NCBI RefSeq assembly: GCF_030411995.1
Contig: NZ_JASNRC010000011.1
Span: forward strand, 186,001 to 250,000
Reading direction: 5' to 3'
From: Massilia sp. YIM B02769
GTDB lineage: Bacteria > Pseudomonadota > Gammaproteobacteria > Burkholderiales > Burkholderiaceae_D
Length of the DNA: 64,000 bases
A program made the translations under genes and the position numbers. Shown here in pieces: positions 1 to 8,847 of this stretch. The notes beneath the pieces are model-generated. The model made no database searches. It was not told the origin of the DNA and saw only the letters and a program-made list of their open reading frames with translations. Numbering within the stretch: position 1 is the first letter of the stretch; each line of letters starts with the position of its first letter.

Positions 1-325
1 TACCGCGTATAACCCGAAGCTGGCCGAATTCGCGAAAGGCGCGGATTACCTGGTGCACGAGGTCCAGTATGCGCCGGGCGTGGAGGCCCTGGCTAAACGC
101 CTGCCGAATGCGAAACGCGCATTGGAGCATTTCATCGCCTCGCACACCATGACGGACGACGTCGGCCGGATTGCCGCCGCGGCGGGCGTGAAGAATCTGG
201 TGCTCAGCCATTTCGTGCCGGGCGACGACCCCTCGATTACCGACGAGATGTGGGCGGAAGGCGTACGCAAACACTACAAGGGAAACATCCTGGTCGGGCA
301 TGACCTGATGTCGATCGACCTGTAG
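1..325 (+). CDS. MBL-fold metallo-hydrolase, C-terminal fragment (5' end outside window)
   Basis: The frame is open from the left edge (first complete codon at base 2) to TAG at 323-325, so only about the last 107 residues are visible. They include a HEVQY segment, an IASHTMTDDVGRIAAAAGVKNLVLSHFVP stretch split here as ASHTMTDDVG and LVLSHFVPGDD, and an ending on GHDLMSIDL. The pattern of an H-E pair, then SHT, then LSHFVP, then a terminal GHD is typical of RNase Z-like metallo-beta-lactamase hydrolases, where these His and Asp residues bind two zinc ions. Substrate cannot be inferred. The N-terminal HxHxDH motif is outside the window. It is probably unrelated to the downstream chitin genes, as a 280-bp gap with a possible terminator separates them. 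Confidence 0.75.
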   Translation, partial: TAYNPKLAEFAKGADYLVHEVQYAPGVEALAKRLPNAKRALEHFIASHTMTDDVGRIAAAAGVKNLVLSHFVPGDDPSITDEMWAEGVRKHYKGNILVGHDLMSIDL

Positions 326-334
326 TACCAGATA

Positions 335-369
335 GCCGGAATGAACGCATCCGCTCCGGCTTGTCGTTT
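335..369 (+). terminator. Possible weak terminator after the MBL-fold gene
   Basis: GCCGGA at 335-340 can pair with TCCGGC at 355-360 across a 14-base loop, and the downstream strand continues TTGTCGTTT. The stem is short and the T-tract interrupted, so this is tentative. It lies 10 bases after the stop codon. Confidence 0.35.
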
Positions 370-375
370 ATGGGT

Positions 376-476
376 AACATTTTCGTAATGTTGCGCGTTG
401 TTTTGTAAAGTTTTGCAAGCAAAGGCACTGCCCGATCGCCAAGTTGTTCGGCGAAACGGCCGTGCTTTGTAAAGTT
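376..476 (+). promoter_or_regulatory. Candidate operator region upstream of the chitin/GlcNAc operon
   Basis: The gap between the first two genes is visibly AT-richer than its flanks. It holds a perfect inverted repeat AACATT-TTCGT-AATGTT at 376-392 and two direct copies of the 11-mer TTTGTAAAGTT at 402-412 and 466-476, 64 bases apart. The sites are seen directly. Their use as binding sites for a GlcNAc-responsive regulator is inference from position; no regulator gene of that kind is present in the window. Confidence 0.4.
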
Positions 477-604
477 ATGTTAGCGGCGGCGTCAACTGCC
501 GAGCACAATATCAATAAAATCATATGCTTATGATGTAAGGGCCGGCTTCTGGCCATGTAGCAACACGGCTGTTAGCATGAATTATTCATAACACGGAGAC
601 ATTC

Positions 605-673
605 ATGCACCAGTCCACCAGCCGCTCCCCGGCCGCTGCACAGCCGACGACACAGGCCGCGCCATGGAAATGA
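605..673 (+). CDS. 22-codon leader ORF overlapping the permease start (or frameshifted 5' end of it)
   Basis: ATG at 605 has a good ribosome-binding site (GGAGAC at 595-600) and opens a 22-codon frame ending TGA at 671-673. The permease start at 664 lies inside it in another frame and has no visible Shine-Dalgarno sequence. The leader peptide is Ala/Ser/Thr/Pro-rich, like the N-termini of many transporters. Either this is a short upstream ORF that couples translation into the permease, or one base has been lost or gained and the two frames are one gene. Confidence 0.45.
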   Translation: MHQSTSRSPAAAQPTTQAAPWK

Positions 674-2022
674 GCGTCGACCACGCCGGCAACGGCGCAG
701 GCAACGGTACAGGCAACTCCAGGCGCGAAGTCGTGGTCGGCATGCTGTTCGTCGGCCTGCTGTTCTTCATCCTCGGCTTCGTCACCTGGCTGAACGGTTC
801 CCTGGTGCCCTTCCTGAAGATCGTCTGCAGCCTGAACAACTTCCAGGCACTGTGGGTCACCTTTGCCTTCTACATCGCCTACACCGTGATGGCGCTGCCG
901 TCGGCCGCGCTGCTCACCCGCACCGGCTACAAGAAGGGCATGACCCTGGGCCTGGGCATCATGGGCATCGGCGCCTTGCTGTTCATCCCGGCCGCGCAAA
1001 GCGCGCGCTACGAGTTCTTCCTGCTCGCGCTGTTCACGCTGGCTTCCGGCATGACGCTGATGCAGACCGCGATCAATCCCTACATCGTGCGCCTCGGTTC
1101 GCACGAAAGCGCCGCCATGCGCATCAGTATCATGGGCCTGTTCAACAAGGGCGCGGGCGTCGTGGTGCCGCTGGTCTTCACCTCGCTGATGCTGGCCGAT
1201 ATCGACAGCTATTCGCATACCGCGCTCGAAGCCTTGCAGCCGGCCGCGCGCGACGCCGCCCGCGCCACGCTGTCGCAGCGCCTGGTCTTCCCGTATGCCT
1301 GCATGGCGCTGGCGCTGTTCGTGATCATGGTGTTCATCCACTTCTCGAAGCTGCGCGATTTGCCGCCGGAGCCGGCCACGGCGACTGCCGGCGTCGAGCG
1401 CAGGAGCGTGCTGCAGTTCCCTCAGCTGGTGCTCGGCACGCTGGCGCTGTTCGCGTATGTGGGCGTGGAAGTCATCGCCGGCGACACCATCGGCCTGTAC
1501 GGCCATGAGCTGAACGTCGAGCACTTCGGCGTGCTGACCTCCTACACCATGATGTGCATGGTGATCGGCTACCTGATCGGCGCGGTGGCGACGCCGCGCT
1601 ACCTGTCGCAGCAGGGGGCCTTGCTGCTGTCGGCCGTGGCCGGGCTGCTGCTGACGATCGGCGTGGCGACCGGCTCGCCAACGGACACCGGCGTATCGCA
1701 GGTGCTGGTCGGCTGGGCCGGCGTGCCGGCGGTGCCGAACACCGTCATGTTCCTGGCCTTGCTCGGCCTGGCGAATGCCATGGTCTGGCCGGCGATCTGG
1801 CCGCTGGCCCTGCAGGGCTTGGGCCGCTACACCGCGAGCGGTTCGGCCCTGCTGATCATGGCGATCTCCGGCGGCGCGATCCTGCCGGTGGTGTACGGCC
1901 ACTTCGCCGACCTCGGCAGCTCGCGCGGCGCCTACTGGATGCTCTTGCCCTGCTATGCGCTGATCTTCTGGTACGCCGCTGTCGGCCACAAGCTGCGCAG
2001 CTGGGGCCGCACAGCGACCTGA
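664..2022 (+). CDS. nagP: Sugar MFS transporter, FucP/NagP-like (probable N-acetylglucosamine permease)
   Basis: This 452-residue integral membrane protein has about 12 hydrophobic segments. It begins with a short hydrophilic N-terminus and a first segment containing GFVTWLNGSLVPFLK, characteristic of the FucP/GluP/NagP branch of the major facilitator superfamily. RTGYKKGM is the loop 2-3 motif. The family co-transports sugars with protons across the inner membrane. Assignment to GlcNAc rather than fucose or glucose rests on the same-strand neighbours: TonB receptor, sugar-binding protein and GH20 hexosaminidase. The start is uncertain. ATG 664 has no Shine-Dalgarno, while an out-of-frame ATG at 605 does, so a frameshift or translational coupling is possible. 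The TonB receptor starts 83 bases downstream. Confidence 0.8.
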   Translation: MEMSVDHAGNGAGNGTGNSRREVVVGMLFVGLLFFILGFVTWLNGSLVPFLKIVCSLNNFQALWVTFAFYIAYTVMALPSAALLTRTGYKKGMTLGLGIMGIGALLFIPAAQSARYEFFLLALFTLASGMTLMQTAINPYIVRLGSHESAAMRISIMGLFNKGAGVVVPLVFTSLMLADIDSYSHTALEALQPAARDAARATLSQRLVFPYACMALALFVIMVFIHFSKLRDLPPEPATATAGVERRSVLQFPQLVLGTLALFAYVGVEVIAGDTIGLYGHELNVEHFGVLTSYTMMCMVIGYLIGAVATPRYLSQQGALLLSAVAGLLLTIGVATGSPTDTGVSQVLVGWAGVPAVPNTVMFLALLGLANAMVWPAIWPLALQGLGRYTASGSALLIMAISGGAILPVVYGHFADLGSSRGAYWMLLPCYALIFWYAAVGHKLRSWGRTAT

Positions 2023-2105
2023 ACCGCACCGTTTTTCCCGTAACAGAGTTGAACAGACCCCAGCCCCGCTGCGGCCATCGATTTCATTCATTCAGGAGCA
2101 CCCGG

Positions 2106-4769
2106 ATGTCTCTATTGAACACAAAACAAACGCTCATCAGCATGGCCGTGGCCAGCGCCTGTGTCGCCATGCCGGCCCTGGCCCTGGCGCAGGAACAGGC
2201 CGCGGCAAGCGCGGCGCCGCAGGAAAACAGCAACGTCATTCCCGAAGTGCGCGTCACCGCCACCCGCCATTCGACCTCATTGCTGCGCACCCCGGTCTCG
2301 GTCACCGCCGTGACCCAGGACGAGCTGACCCGCAAGGGCATCACCGACGTGCGCGGCCTGAGCGGCGAAGTCCCGAACCTGCAGCTGGGCAGCGCCACCG
2401 ACGGCAGCTCGGGCGTCAAGATCTCGATCCGCGGCGTCAGCAGCAACGACTTCACCGAGATCGGTAACCCGGCCGTCAGCCTGAACGTCGACGGCATCTA
2501 CACGCCGCGTCCGCAGTCGGCGCTGGCGCTGCTGTTCGACCTGGAACAGGTGGAAGTGCTGCGCGGCCCGCAAGGCACCCTGTTCGGCCGGAATGCCACC
2601 GGCGGCAGCATCAACATCATCCCGAACAAGCCGCAGTTCGATCAAAGCAATGGCAACGCCAGCCTCACCTTCGGCAAGTACAACCTGCGCCAGGTGACGG
2701 CGGTGCAGAACATCCCGGTCAGCGACAACTTCGCCATGCGCGCCACCGTGATGGCGGTCAAGCGCGATAGCTACCTGAACCAGGAACAGGATTTCTACGC
2801 CGCGAACTTCCCCGAGTTCGGCGTGACGCCGGCACGCGACGCCGCCGGCAACATCATCCCCGACGTCGACCAGCGCCACAACCGCAAGGTCGGCCCGAGC
2901 GAGTCGTACATGAACAAGAACGAGTGGGCGGCCCGCCTGCAGGGCCGCTGGCGCGCCACCGACAAGCTCGAATGGCTGGGCGCCTACGAGCGCTACACCA
3001 ACCGCGGCGCCGGCGACATCGCGCTGAAGGACTGCAGGATGGCGGCCGGCACCGCCTACGCCTGTCCGGGTGGCCAGTGGGACGTGAAGATCAACGTGCC
3101 GGGTGAACTCGACTGGACCATCGACACCTTCCGCAACCGCCTGACCTGGAATCTGTCGGATGCGGCCACCGTCGAATACAACGTCTCGCACTCGGTGCAG
3201 AAGCGGCGCCAGATCCGCGACGGCGACTCGGGCTACCAGCCGCTGGCCGCCGACATCAACATCTACGGCGGCTTCGTCAACGATTCGGCCGGCTTCACCA
3301 ATTCCTCGAAGTTCAAGACCACGGTGCAGGAACTCCAGCTGCGCGGCGAGCAGGGCAGCCTGCGCTATGTGACCGGCCTGTTCTGGATGCACGAGAAGAA
3401 CGCCATCGAGTTCGGCGAAGATTCGATCTCGGCGATGGTGAACGCGCCGGGCGTCCCGTACTACAACCTGTACAGCCAGACCGACCGCCAGGCAGATTCG
3501 ATGGCCGTGTTCAGCCAGCTGGACTGGGCCTTTGCGCCGAAGTGGAACCTGACCGTGGGCGGGCGCATGACGCGCGACGTCCGTGAAGACAAGAACGGCC
3601 TGTTCTACGATTCGGGCACGTCCAGTGATCCATATTCCTACTTCCAGGGCCAGTACACGCCGGTGCCGGGCCGCTTCTTCAACAGCTCGGACCTGAAACC
3701 GGGCATGGGCGCCTACTATGGCGTGGCCGGCATGGACCCGTCGATCATCCCCGACGTCAGCAACAACCGCGACGCCTGGAACAAGTTCACCTGGCGCCTC
3801 GGCCTGAGCTACCAGCTGACGCCGAACGACTTCGTGTTCACCTCGCTCTCCACCGGCTACAAGGCGGGCGGCTTCAGCGACAAGCAGAACATCTGCGCAC
3901 GCGGCCTGGGCGGCAACTGCGCCGACCGTACGCCAGGCCCGCACTACACCTTCCTGCCGTGGAAGCCGGAAACCCTGACCAACTTCGAGATCGGCTACAA
4001 GGGCCGCCTGCTCGACAACCGCCTGTCGTTCTCGGCCACCGCCTTCCACAGCCGCTACAAGGACATGCAGATGACCGGCGCGGTCGAGATGGGCAAGATC
4101 ATCCCGGCGATCCCGTGTACCGCCGCGAACCCGTCCTGCGATTCGGCCGTGTTGTACGGCACCACGAATGCGGCGCGCGCCAAGATCTCGGGCCTGGAAC
4201 TGGAAGGCAAATACCGCCCGTGGGCCGGCACCGAGATCAACATGCAGTACTCGCACCTGCGCGCCAAGGTCACCTCGTATCCCGACTACACGCAAACCTG
4301 GCGCGACGTGCCGTGCGGCCCATTCCGCGAGACCTATGGCGTCGAACCCTGCGTGCGCTACACCGGCCCGAACCCGGCACTGGTGGGACGCTTCCCGGCC
4401 AACGTGGTCGGCAATGACCTGCCGAACGCGCCGCGCAACTCGGCGCGCATCGAGGCCTCGCAGCGCTTCGAGGTGGCCGGCGGCTACCAGCTGACCCCGC
4501 GCCTGTCGGCACGCTGGCAGGACAAGATGTACTTCAGCATCCAGAACCTGGACAACCCGATTGTCGGCAACATGCAGAAGGCCTATGCCACCTACGACGC
4601 CTCGCTGCGCCTGAGCGCACCGGACGGCGCATGGCGCGCGGAGCTGTACGTGAACAACCTGAGCGACGTCTTCGCCAAGAACAATGCGCGCATCGTCGAC
4701 CCGGGTTACGTGATCGGCCAGTACAACGAGCCGCGCATGTTCGGCCTGCGCCTGATGGCGGACTGGTAA
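2106..4769 (+). CDS. TonB-dependent outer-membrane receptor (chitin-oligosaccharide locus)
   Basis: An 887-residue receptor from ATG 2106, chosen for AGGAG at 2094-2098 and an immediate signal peptide (hydrophobic stretch ending ALALAQ around residue 29). The frame stays open upstream to 1554 only because of GC-rich sequence. A plug domain follows, with the TonB-box-like region near EVRVTATR, and includes GPQGTLFGRNATGGSINII. A long beta-barrel ends on an aromatic residue (MADW), the usual outer-membrane sorting signal. Such receptors import ligands at the expense of the proton-motive force through TonB-ExbBD, which are not in this window. Position between a NagP-like permease and a GH20 enzyme suggests chitin-oligosaccharide uptake; that substrate is inferred. 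Confidence 0.88.
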   Translation: MSLLNTKQTLISMAVASACVAMPALALAQEQAAASAAPQENSNVIPEVRVTATRHSTSLLRTPVSVTAVTQDELTRKGITDVRGLSGEVPNLQLGSATDGSSGVKISIRGVSSNDFTEIGNPAVSLNVDGIYTPRPQSALALLFDLEQVEVLRGPQGTLFGRNATGGSINIIPNKPQFDQSNGNASLTFGKYNLRQVTAVQNIPVSDNFAMRATVMAVKRDSYLNQEQDFYAANFPEFGVTPARDAAGNIIPDVDQRHNRKVGPSESYMNKNEWAARLQGRWRATDKLEWLGAYERYTNRGAGDIALKDCRMAAGTAYACPGGQWDVKINVPGELDWTIDTFRNRLTWNLSDAATVEYNVSHSVQKRRQIRDGDSGYQPLAADINIYGGFVNDSAGFTNSSKFKTTVQELQLRGEQGSLRYVTGLFWMHEKNAIEFGEDSISAMVNAPGVPYYNLYSQTDRQADSMAVFSQLDWAFAPKWNLTVGGRMTRDVREDKNGLFYDSGTSSDPYSYFQGQYTPVPGRFFNSSDLKPGMGAYYGVAGMDPSIIPDVSNNRDAWNKFTWRLGLSYQLTPNDFVFTSLSTGYKAGGFSDKQNICARGLGGNCADRTPGPHYTFLPWKPETLTNFEIGYKGRLLDNRLSFSATAFHSRYKDMQMTGAVEMGKIIPAIPCTAANPSCDSAVLYGTTNAARAKISGLELEGKYRPWAGTEINMQYSHLRAKVTSYPDYTQTWRDVPCGPFRETYGVEPCVRYTGPNPALVGRFPANVVGNDLPNAPRNSARIEASQRFEVAGGYQLTPRLSARWQDKMYFSIQNLDNPIVGNMQKAYATYDASLRLSAPDGAWRAELYVNNLSDVFAKNNARIVDPGYVIGQYNEPRMFGLRLMADW

Positions 4770-4783
4770 GCGGGTTCGCCGGC

Positions 4784-6028
4784 ATGCTGCGACGCGCGCT
4801 CTTGCTGGCCATGCTGGCGCTGGCGGCCTTCCGGCCCGCCGGCGCCGGCACGCTCGTCATCGAAAGCTGGCGCGTGGACGACAAGGCGCTCTGGGAGGGG
4901 GTGATCATTCCCGCCTTCCAGCGCAGCCATCCCGGCATCGAGGTGAAGTTCGCACCGACCGCGCCTACCGAGTACGACGCCCGCCTGCGCGCGCGTTTGC
5001 AGGAGGGCAGTGCGGGCGACCTGGTCGCCTGCCGGCCCTTCGACGCTTCGCTCGCGCTGTACACCGAGGGCCATCTCGAACGCCTGGACGGCAAGCCCGG
5101 CATGCAGTACTTCGAGCCGGGCGCGCGCGTGGCCTGGCAGACGGCGGGCGGCAAGGAATCCTTCTGCATGCCGGTGGCCTCGGTGATCCACGGCTTCATG
5201 TACAACAAGGCGATCTTCCGCAGGCTGGACCTGCAGGCGCCGAAGACGGTGGACGAATTCTTCGGCGTGCTCGATGCGCTGCGTCGGAACGGCGTGGCGC
5301 CGCTGGCGCTGGGCACGGCCGAGCAGTGGGAAGCGAGCCAGCTGGTGTTCACGAATATCGGGCCGAATTTCTGGCGCGGCGAGGTCGGCCAACAGGCCTT
5401 GATCGAAGGGCGCGCCAGGCTCACCGACCCGCCTTTCGTCGAAGCCCTGGCCTTCGGCGCGCGCATGGGCGGCTACCTCGGCAAGGGCGCCCCCGCGCAA
5501 ACCTATGCCCAGAGCCGCGCCATGTTCGCCGAAGGACGGGCCGCGATCTATCCGGCCGGTTCCTGGGACATCGCCTACTTCGGCCGCGCACCGGGCCTGG
5601 AGCTGGGCGTCTTTGCGCCGCCGCTGCGCCGGCGCGGCGACGCCTGCTACATCTCGGACCACATGGACCTGGGCATCGGCATCAACCGCAAGTCGCGCAA
5701 CAAGAAGGATGCGTTGACCTTTTTGGCCTGGGTCGGCTCCCAGGAGTTCGCCGACATCTACAGCAACCGCCTGACCGGTTTCTTTACCCTGTCGAACCAT
5801 CTGATCGCGCTGCGCGACCCGGTGGCCAAGCAGATGGCCGAGTGGCGCCGCAGCTGCGCCTCGACGATCCGCCTGAACGCCCAGGTGCTGCACCGCGGCC
5901 AGCCGAGCATGGAAAGCGTGCTGTGGAACGTGAATGCGCGGGTGCTGGAAGGCAGCCTGGCGCCGCAGGAAGCCGCAACGCGCTTGCAAAGCGATTTCGA
6001 CCGGTGGTACAAACGGTCGCAACAATAA
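4784..6028 (+). CDS. Extracellular sugar-binding protein, ABC family 1 type, no cognate permease nearby
   Basis: A 414-residue protein from ATG 4784, 14 bases after the receptor stop. The N-terminus MLRRALLLAMLALAAF to PAGAG is a signal peptide. The mature part begins with a beta-strand LVIESWRVDD, followed by AFQRSHPGIEV, the typical start of family 1 solute-binding proteins, and later has GRAAIYPAGSWDIAYF, another family hallmark. Such proteins deliver sugars to ABC permeases in the inner membrane. No permease or ATPase gene accompanies it here, whereas a NagP-like facilitator does. It may use permeases encoded elsewhere, act as a periplasmic sugar buffer, or feed a sensor. It sits in an operon with the GH20 enzyme, which begins 12 bases downstream. 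Confidence 0.85.
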   Translation: MLRRALLLAMLALAAFRPAGAGTLVIESWRVDDKALWEGVIIPAFQRSHPGIEVKFAPTAPTEYDARLRARLQEGSAGDLVACRPFDASLALYTEGHLERLDGKPGMQYFEPGARVAWQTAGGKESFCMPVASVIHGFMYNKAIFRRLDLQAPKTVDEFFGVLDALRRNGVAPLALGTAEQWEASQLVFTNIGPNFWRGEVGQQALIEGRARLTDPPFVEALAFGARMGGYLGKGAPAQTYAQSRAMFAEGRAAIYPAGSWDIAYFGRAPGLELGVFAPPLRRRGDACYISDHMDLGIGINRKSRNKKDALTFLAWVGSQEFADIYSNRLTGFFTLSNHLIALRDPVAKQMAEWRRSCASTIRLNAQVLHRGQPSMESVLWNVNARVLEGSLAPQEAATRLQSDFDRWYKRSQQ

Positions 6029-6040
6029 ATGGAGATACGC

Positions 6041-8614
6041 GTGAAAAGAACAGGAATCATGCGCGCATGCGCACTGGCATCGCTGGTATTGGCGGCGCCG
6101 CTGGCAGTTGGCGCGCAGGCTGCGCCGCAGGCCACGCAGACCGTGGCCGCGCCAGGCGGCGTCGCCAACGGCGCCAGACTGCAGATGCGCTGGGAACTGG
6201 TGCGCAACGAATACACGCCCGCGTTTCGGGAAGGCCGCGCCCAGGCGCGCATGATCCTGACCAACCGCGACAGCCAGCCCCTGCCGGCGTCGGGCTGGAC
6301 GCTGTACTTCAACAGCATGGACGGCGTCGTCACCGGCAGCCTGCCGAGTAAAGTCAGGCTGGAGCAGGTGGCCGGCAACTTGTACCGCATGCGTCCCGAT
6401 CCCGGCTTCCCCGGCCTGGCGCCGGGCCAGACCGTGAACGTCGATTACACCCACCCGCAGGCGATCATCAAGATGGCGCGGGCGCCGCTCGGCCCTTATC
6501 TGGTATACGACGCCGCTCCCGATACCGCGGTGGCGATCAGCGACTACGCGCTGCTGCCGGTCACGCGCCAGGAACAGCTGGACAAGGGACCGGTCCCCGG
6601 CCACCCGACCATCACCGCGGCCGACACCTACCGCAACAATACCCACGCCGACCGCCTGCCTGCGGCCAGCGTGCCGCTGGTGCTGCCGACGCCGCTGCAT
6701 CTGGAGAAGGGCAAGGGCATGCTGCGCCTTGCGAAGATGCCGACTGTGATGGCCGCCGCAAGCCTGGCGGGCGAGGCAGCGCTGGCGCGCTCGCTGTTCC
6801 CGGCGCAGCTGGCGGCGGGCGGCCCGGCGCTGCGCCTTTCGGTCGGCAAGGTCGAGGGCCAAAGCTCGCCGGAAGCCTACAGCCTGACGGTGCAAGGCAG
6901 CGGCAAGGACAGCGGCATCGCCATCGTCGGCAACAGCCCGGCGGGCGTGGCCTATGGCCTGCAAACCCTGCGCGACTTGCTGCCGCTGCCGGGTGCGGCC
7001 ACGCTGGCCTTGCCCGAGGTGCGCATCGTCGACGCCCCGCGCTTTCCCTACCGCGGCTTCCAGCTCGACGTCGGCCGCAACTTCCATACGAAGGAAACCG
7101 TGTTCAAGTGGCTCGACCTGATGGCGCGCTACAAGCTGAACAAATTCCACTTCCACCTGACCGAAGACGAGGGCTGGCGCCTCGAGATCGCCGGGCTGCC
7201 CGAGCTGACGAGCATCGGCGCCGTGCGCGGCCACAGCGCGAAACCCGGCGTGCGCCTGCAGCCGGCCTATGGCTCCGGCCCCGACCCGGCGGACCCGCAC
7301 GGCAGCGGCTATTACACTCGCGCCGACTACATCGACATCCTGCGCTACGCCGCCGCGCGCCACATCGAGGTCATTCCCGAGATCGAGATGCCGGGCCACG
7401 CCCGCGCCGCCGTGCAGGCGATGGAAGCGCGCTACCACCGCCTGAAAGCGGCCGGCGACCCGGACGCGGCCAAGTACCTGCTGAACGACTTCGACGACAA
7501 ATCGGTCTATAAATCGCCGCAGCTGTACAACGACCATGTGCTGAATCCCGGCCTGGAGTCGAGCTTCACGTTTGTCCAGCACGTGGTGAACGAGGTCGTG
7601 GCCCTGCACCGCGAAGCCGGCGTCCCGCTGCGGACCATCCACATGGGCGGCGACGAGCTGCCGAACGGCGCGTGGGAACAGTCGCCGCTCGCACGCGCCA
7701 CCATGGCCCGCCTGAACCTGGAGTCCACGGCCGACCTGTGGGATTACTTCTACGAGCGCGTCGACGGCATGCTGCGCGCCCACGGCCTGTACACTTCGGG
7801 CTGGGAAGAGCTGGCGGCGCGCAAGACCCAGCTGCACGGCCGCAACAAGCTGATCCCGAACCCGCGCTTTACCCGCAACGGCTTCACGGCCTGGGTCTGG
7901 AACAACACCGAAGGCGCCGAGGACCTGGCTTATCGCCTGGCGAACGCCGGCTACGACATCGTGCTGGCGCCGGTGACCAAGATGTACATGGACATGGCCT
8001 ATAACGCCAACCCGGAGGAGCCGGGCATGAACTGGGGCGCCTACATCGAACTGCAGGACACCTACGATTTCATCCCCTTCGACTACCTGAAGAACGCCGG
8101 CGACGCCGCCCGCATCGGCAAGGACGGTCTGACCGACTACGGCAAGCGGCGTGTGCGCGGACTGGAAGCGACGCTGTTCACCGAGACCCTGCGCGACCCG
8201 GCCGGCATCGACTACCTGGTGATGCCGCGCCTGCTGGCCGTGGCCGAACGCGCCTGGGCCGCCGACCCGGCCTGGGCCCTTGAAGCGGATGCCGCCAAGG
8301 CCGCCGCGCTGCACCGCACGGCCTGGTCCGGCTTCGTGAATGCGCTCGGCCAGCGCGTGCTGCCGCGCCTCGACCTCGACAAGGCCGGCGTGGCCTACCG
8401 CATCGCGCCGCCCGGGCTGCTGGTCGAAGGCGACAAGGTGCTGGTCAACCACGTCCTGCCCGGCATGACGCTGCGCTACACGACCGACGGCAGCGCGCCG
8501 ACCGCCGCCAGCCGCCTCGTCGACGGTCCGATCACGGAACGCGGCGTGATCCAGGTGGCGGCCTTCGACCGCAATGGCCGCGCCGGGCTGGTGTCGCGCA
8601 TCGAGCGGCGCTAG
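6041..8614 (+). CDS. Beta-N-acetylhexosaminidase (GH20, chitobiase type)
   Basis: Hydrolyses terminal N-acetylglucosamine from chitin oligosaccharides, with substrate-assisted catalysis in this family. From GTG 6041 it has 857 residues: signal peptide, N-terminal carbohydrate-binding domain (about 35-165, CHB_HEX type), GH20 N-terminal domain, then the TIM barrel from about residue 320 (FPYRGFQLDVGRNF). The catalytic pair lies in HMGGDELPNG, with Asp538-Glu539. A C-terminal chitobiase-like domain ends near residue 857. GTG 6041 is preferred to the in-frame ATG 6029 because GGAGA at 6031-6035 precedes it and because it gives a cleaner signal peptide. The ATG at 6029 directly abuts the previous stop. 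The gene is the last of the permease-receptor-binding-protein operon. Confidence 0.92.
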   Translation: MKRTGIMRACALASLVLAAPLAVGAQAAPQATQTVAAPGGVANGARLQMRWELVRNEYTPAFREGRAQARMILTNRDSQPLPASGWTLYFNSMDGVVTGSLPSKVRLEQVAGNLYRMRPDPGFPGLAPGQTVNVDYTHPQAIIKMARAPLGPYLVYDAAPDTAVAISDYALLPVTRQEQLDKGPVPGHPTITAADTYRNNTHADRLPAASVPLVLPTPLHLEKGKGMLRLAKMPTVMAAASLAGEAALARSLFPAQLAAGGPALRLSVGKVEGQSSPEAYSLTVQGSGKDSGIAIVGNSPAGVAYGLQTLRDLLPLPGAATLALPEVRIVDAPRFPYRGFQLDVGRNFHTKETVFKWLDLMARYKLNKFHFHLTEDEGWRLEIAGLPELTSIGAVRGHSAKPGVRLQPAYGSGPDPADPHGSGYYTRADYIDILRYAAARHIEVIPEIEMPGHARAAVQAMEARYHRLKAAGDPDAAKYLLNDFDDKSVYKSPQLYNDHVLNPGLESSFTFVQHVVNEVVALHREAGVPLRTIHMGGDELPNGAWEQSPLARATMARLNLESTADLWDYFYERVDGMLRAHGLYTSGWEELAARKTQLHGRNKLIPNPRFTRNGFTAWVWNNTEGAEDLAYRLANAGYDIVLAPVTKMYMDMAYNANPEEPGMNWGAYIELQDTYDFIPFDYLKNAGDAARIGKDGLTDYGKRRVRGLEATLFTETLRDPAGIDYLVMPRLLAVAERAWAADPAWALEADAAKAAALHRTAWSGFVNALGQRVLPRLDLDKAGVAYRIAPPGLLVEGDKVLVNHVLPGMTLRYTTDGSAPTAASRLVDGPITERGVIQVAAFDRNGRAGLVSRIERR

Positions 8615-8631
8615 CCGGCATGGCCGGTCAC

Positions 8632-8743
8632 GTAGGGTGGACGGGTTCCCCGTCCACGCGGTGATGGTTTGCAGCAAGATCATTCGGCACGAAAGCGGAG
8701 CCGCAAGCGATCACCGCGTGGACGGCGCAGCCGTCCACCCTAC
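8632..8743. repeat. GTAG-headed REP pair in inverted orientation (REPIN-like), copy 1
   Basis: The element opens with GTAGGGTGGACGG (8632-8644) and closes with its complement CCGTCCACCCTAC (8731-8743). Inner 14-base arms at 8652-8665 and 8710-8723 are also perfect complements. Each half can fold on its own (GTGGACGG with CCGTCCAC). A GTAG head followed by a palindrome, in inverted pairs, is the known form of REP elements mobilised by RAYT transposases. Related copies occur at 35482-35625 and 63043-63349. No RAYT gene is in the window. Confidence 0.8.
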
Positions 8744-8795
8744 CTGATGGGCCGATTCAGCCAGATACACCCTGACCGGAATAACAATGAATGCA

Positions 8796-8824
8796 GCCAG
8801 GGTAGGCCACGGCAGAGCTATAAT
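8796..8824 (+). promoter_or_regulatory. Probable promoter of the binding-protein/two-component operon
   Basis: A perfect sigma-70 -10 hexamer TATAAT lies at 8819-8824, 23 bases before the GTG start at 8848. The -35 position, 17 bases upstream (8796-8801), is poor, which suggests activator dependence. The preceding repeat separates this unit from the GH20 operon. Confidence 0.5.
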
Positions 8825-8847
8825 CAGCGTTTTCAGCGGGATAGCGT

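Noticed and set aside
1554..2105. N-terminal extension of the first TonB receptor
   Set aside because: It overlaps the permease gene in another frame; ATG 2106 has a ribosome-binding site and starts a signal peptide.
4706..8683. Long minus-strand open frame (1325 codons) opposite the GH20 gene
   Set aside because: Its translation is rich in Arg, Gln, His, Ala and Val without any domain signature. The plus strand holds a binding protein and GH20 with intact catalytic residues.
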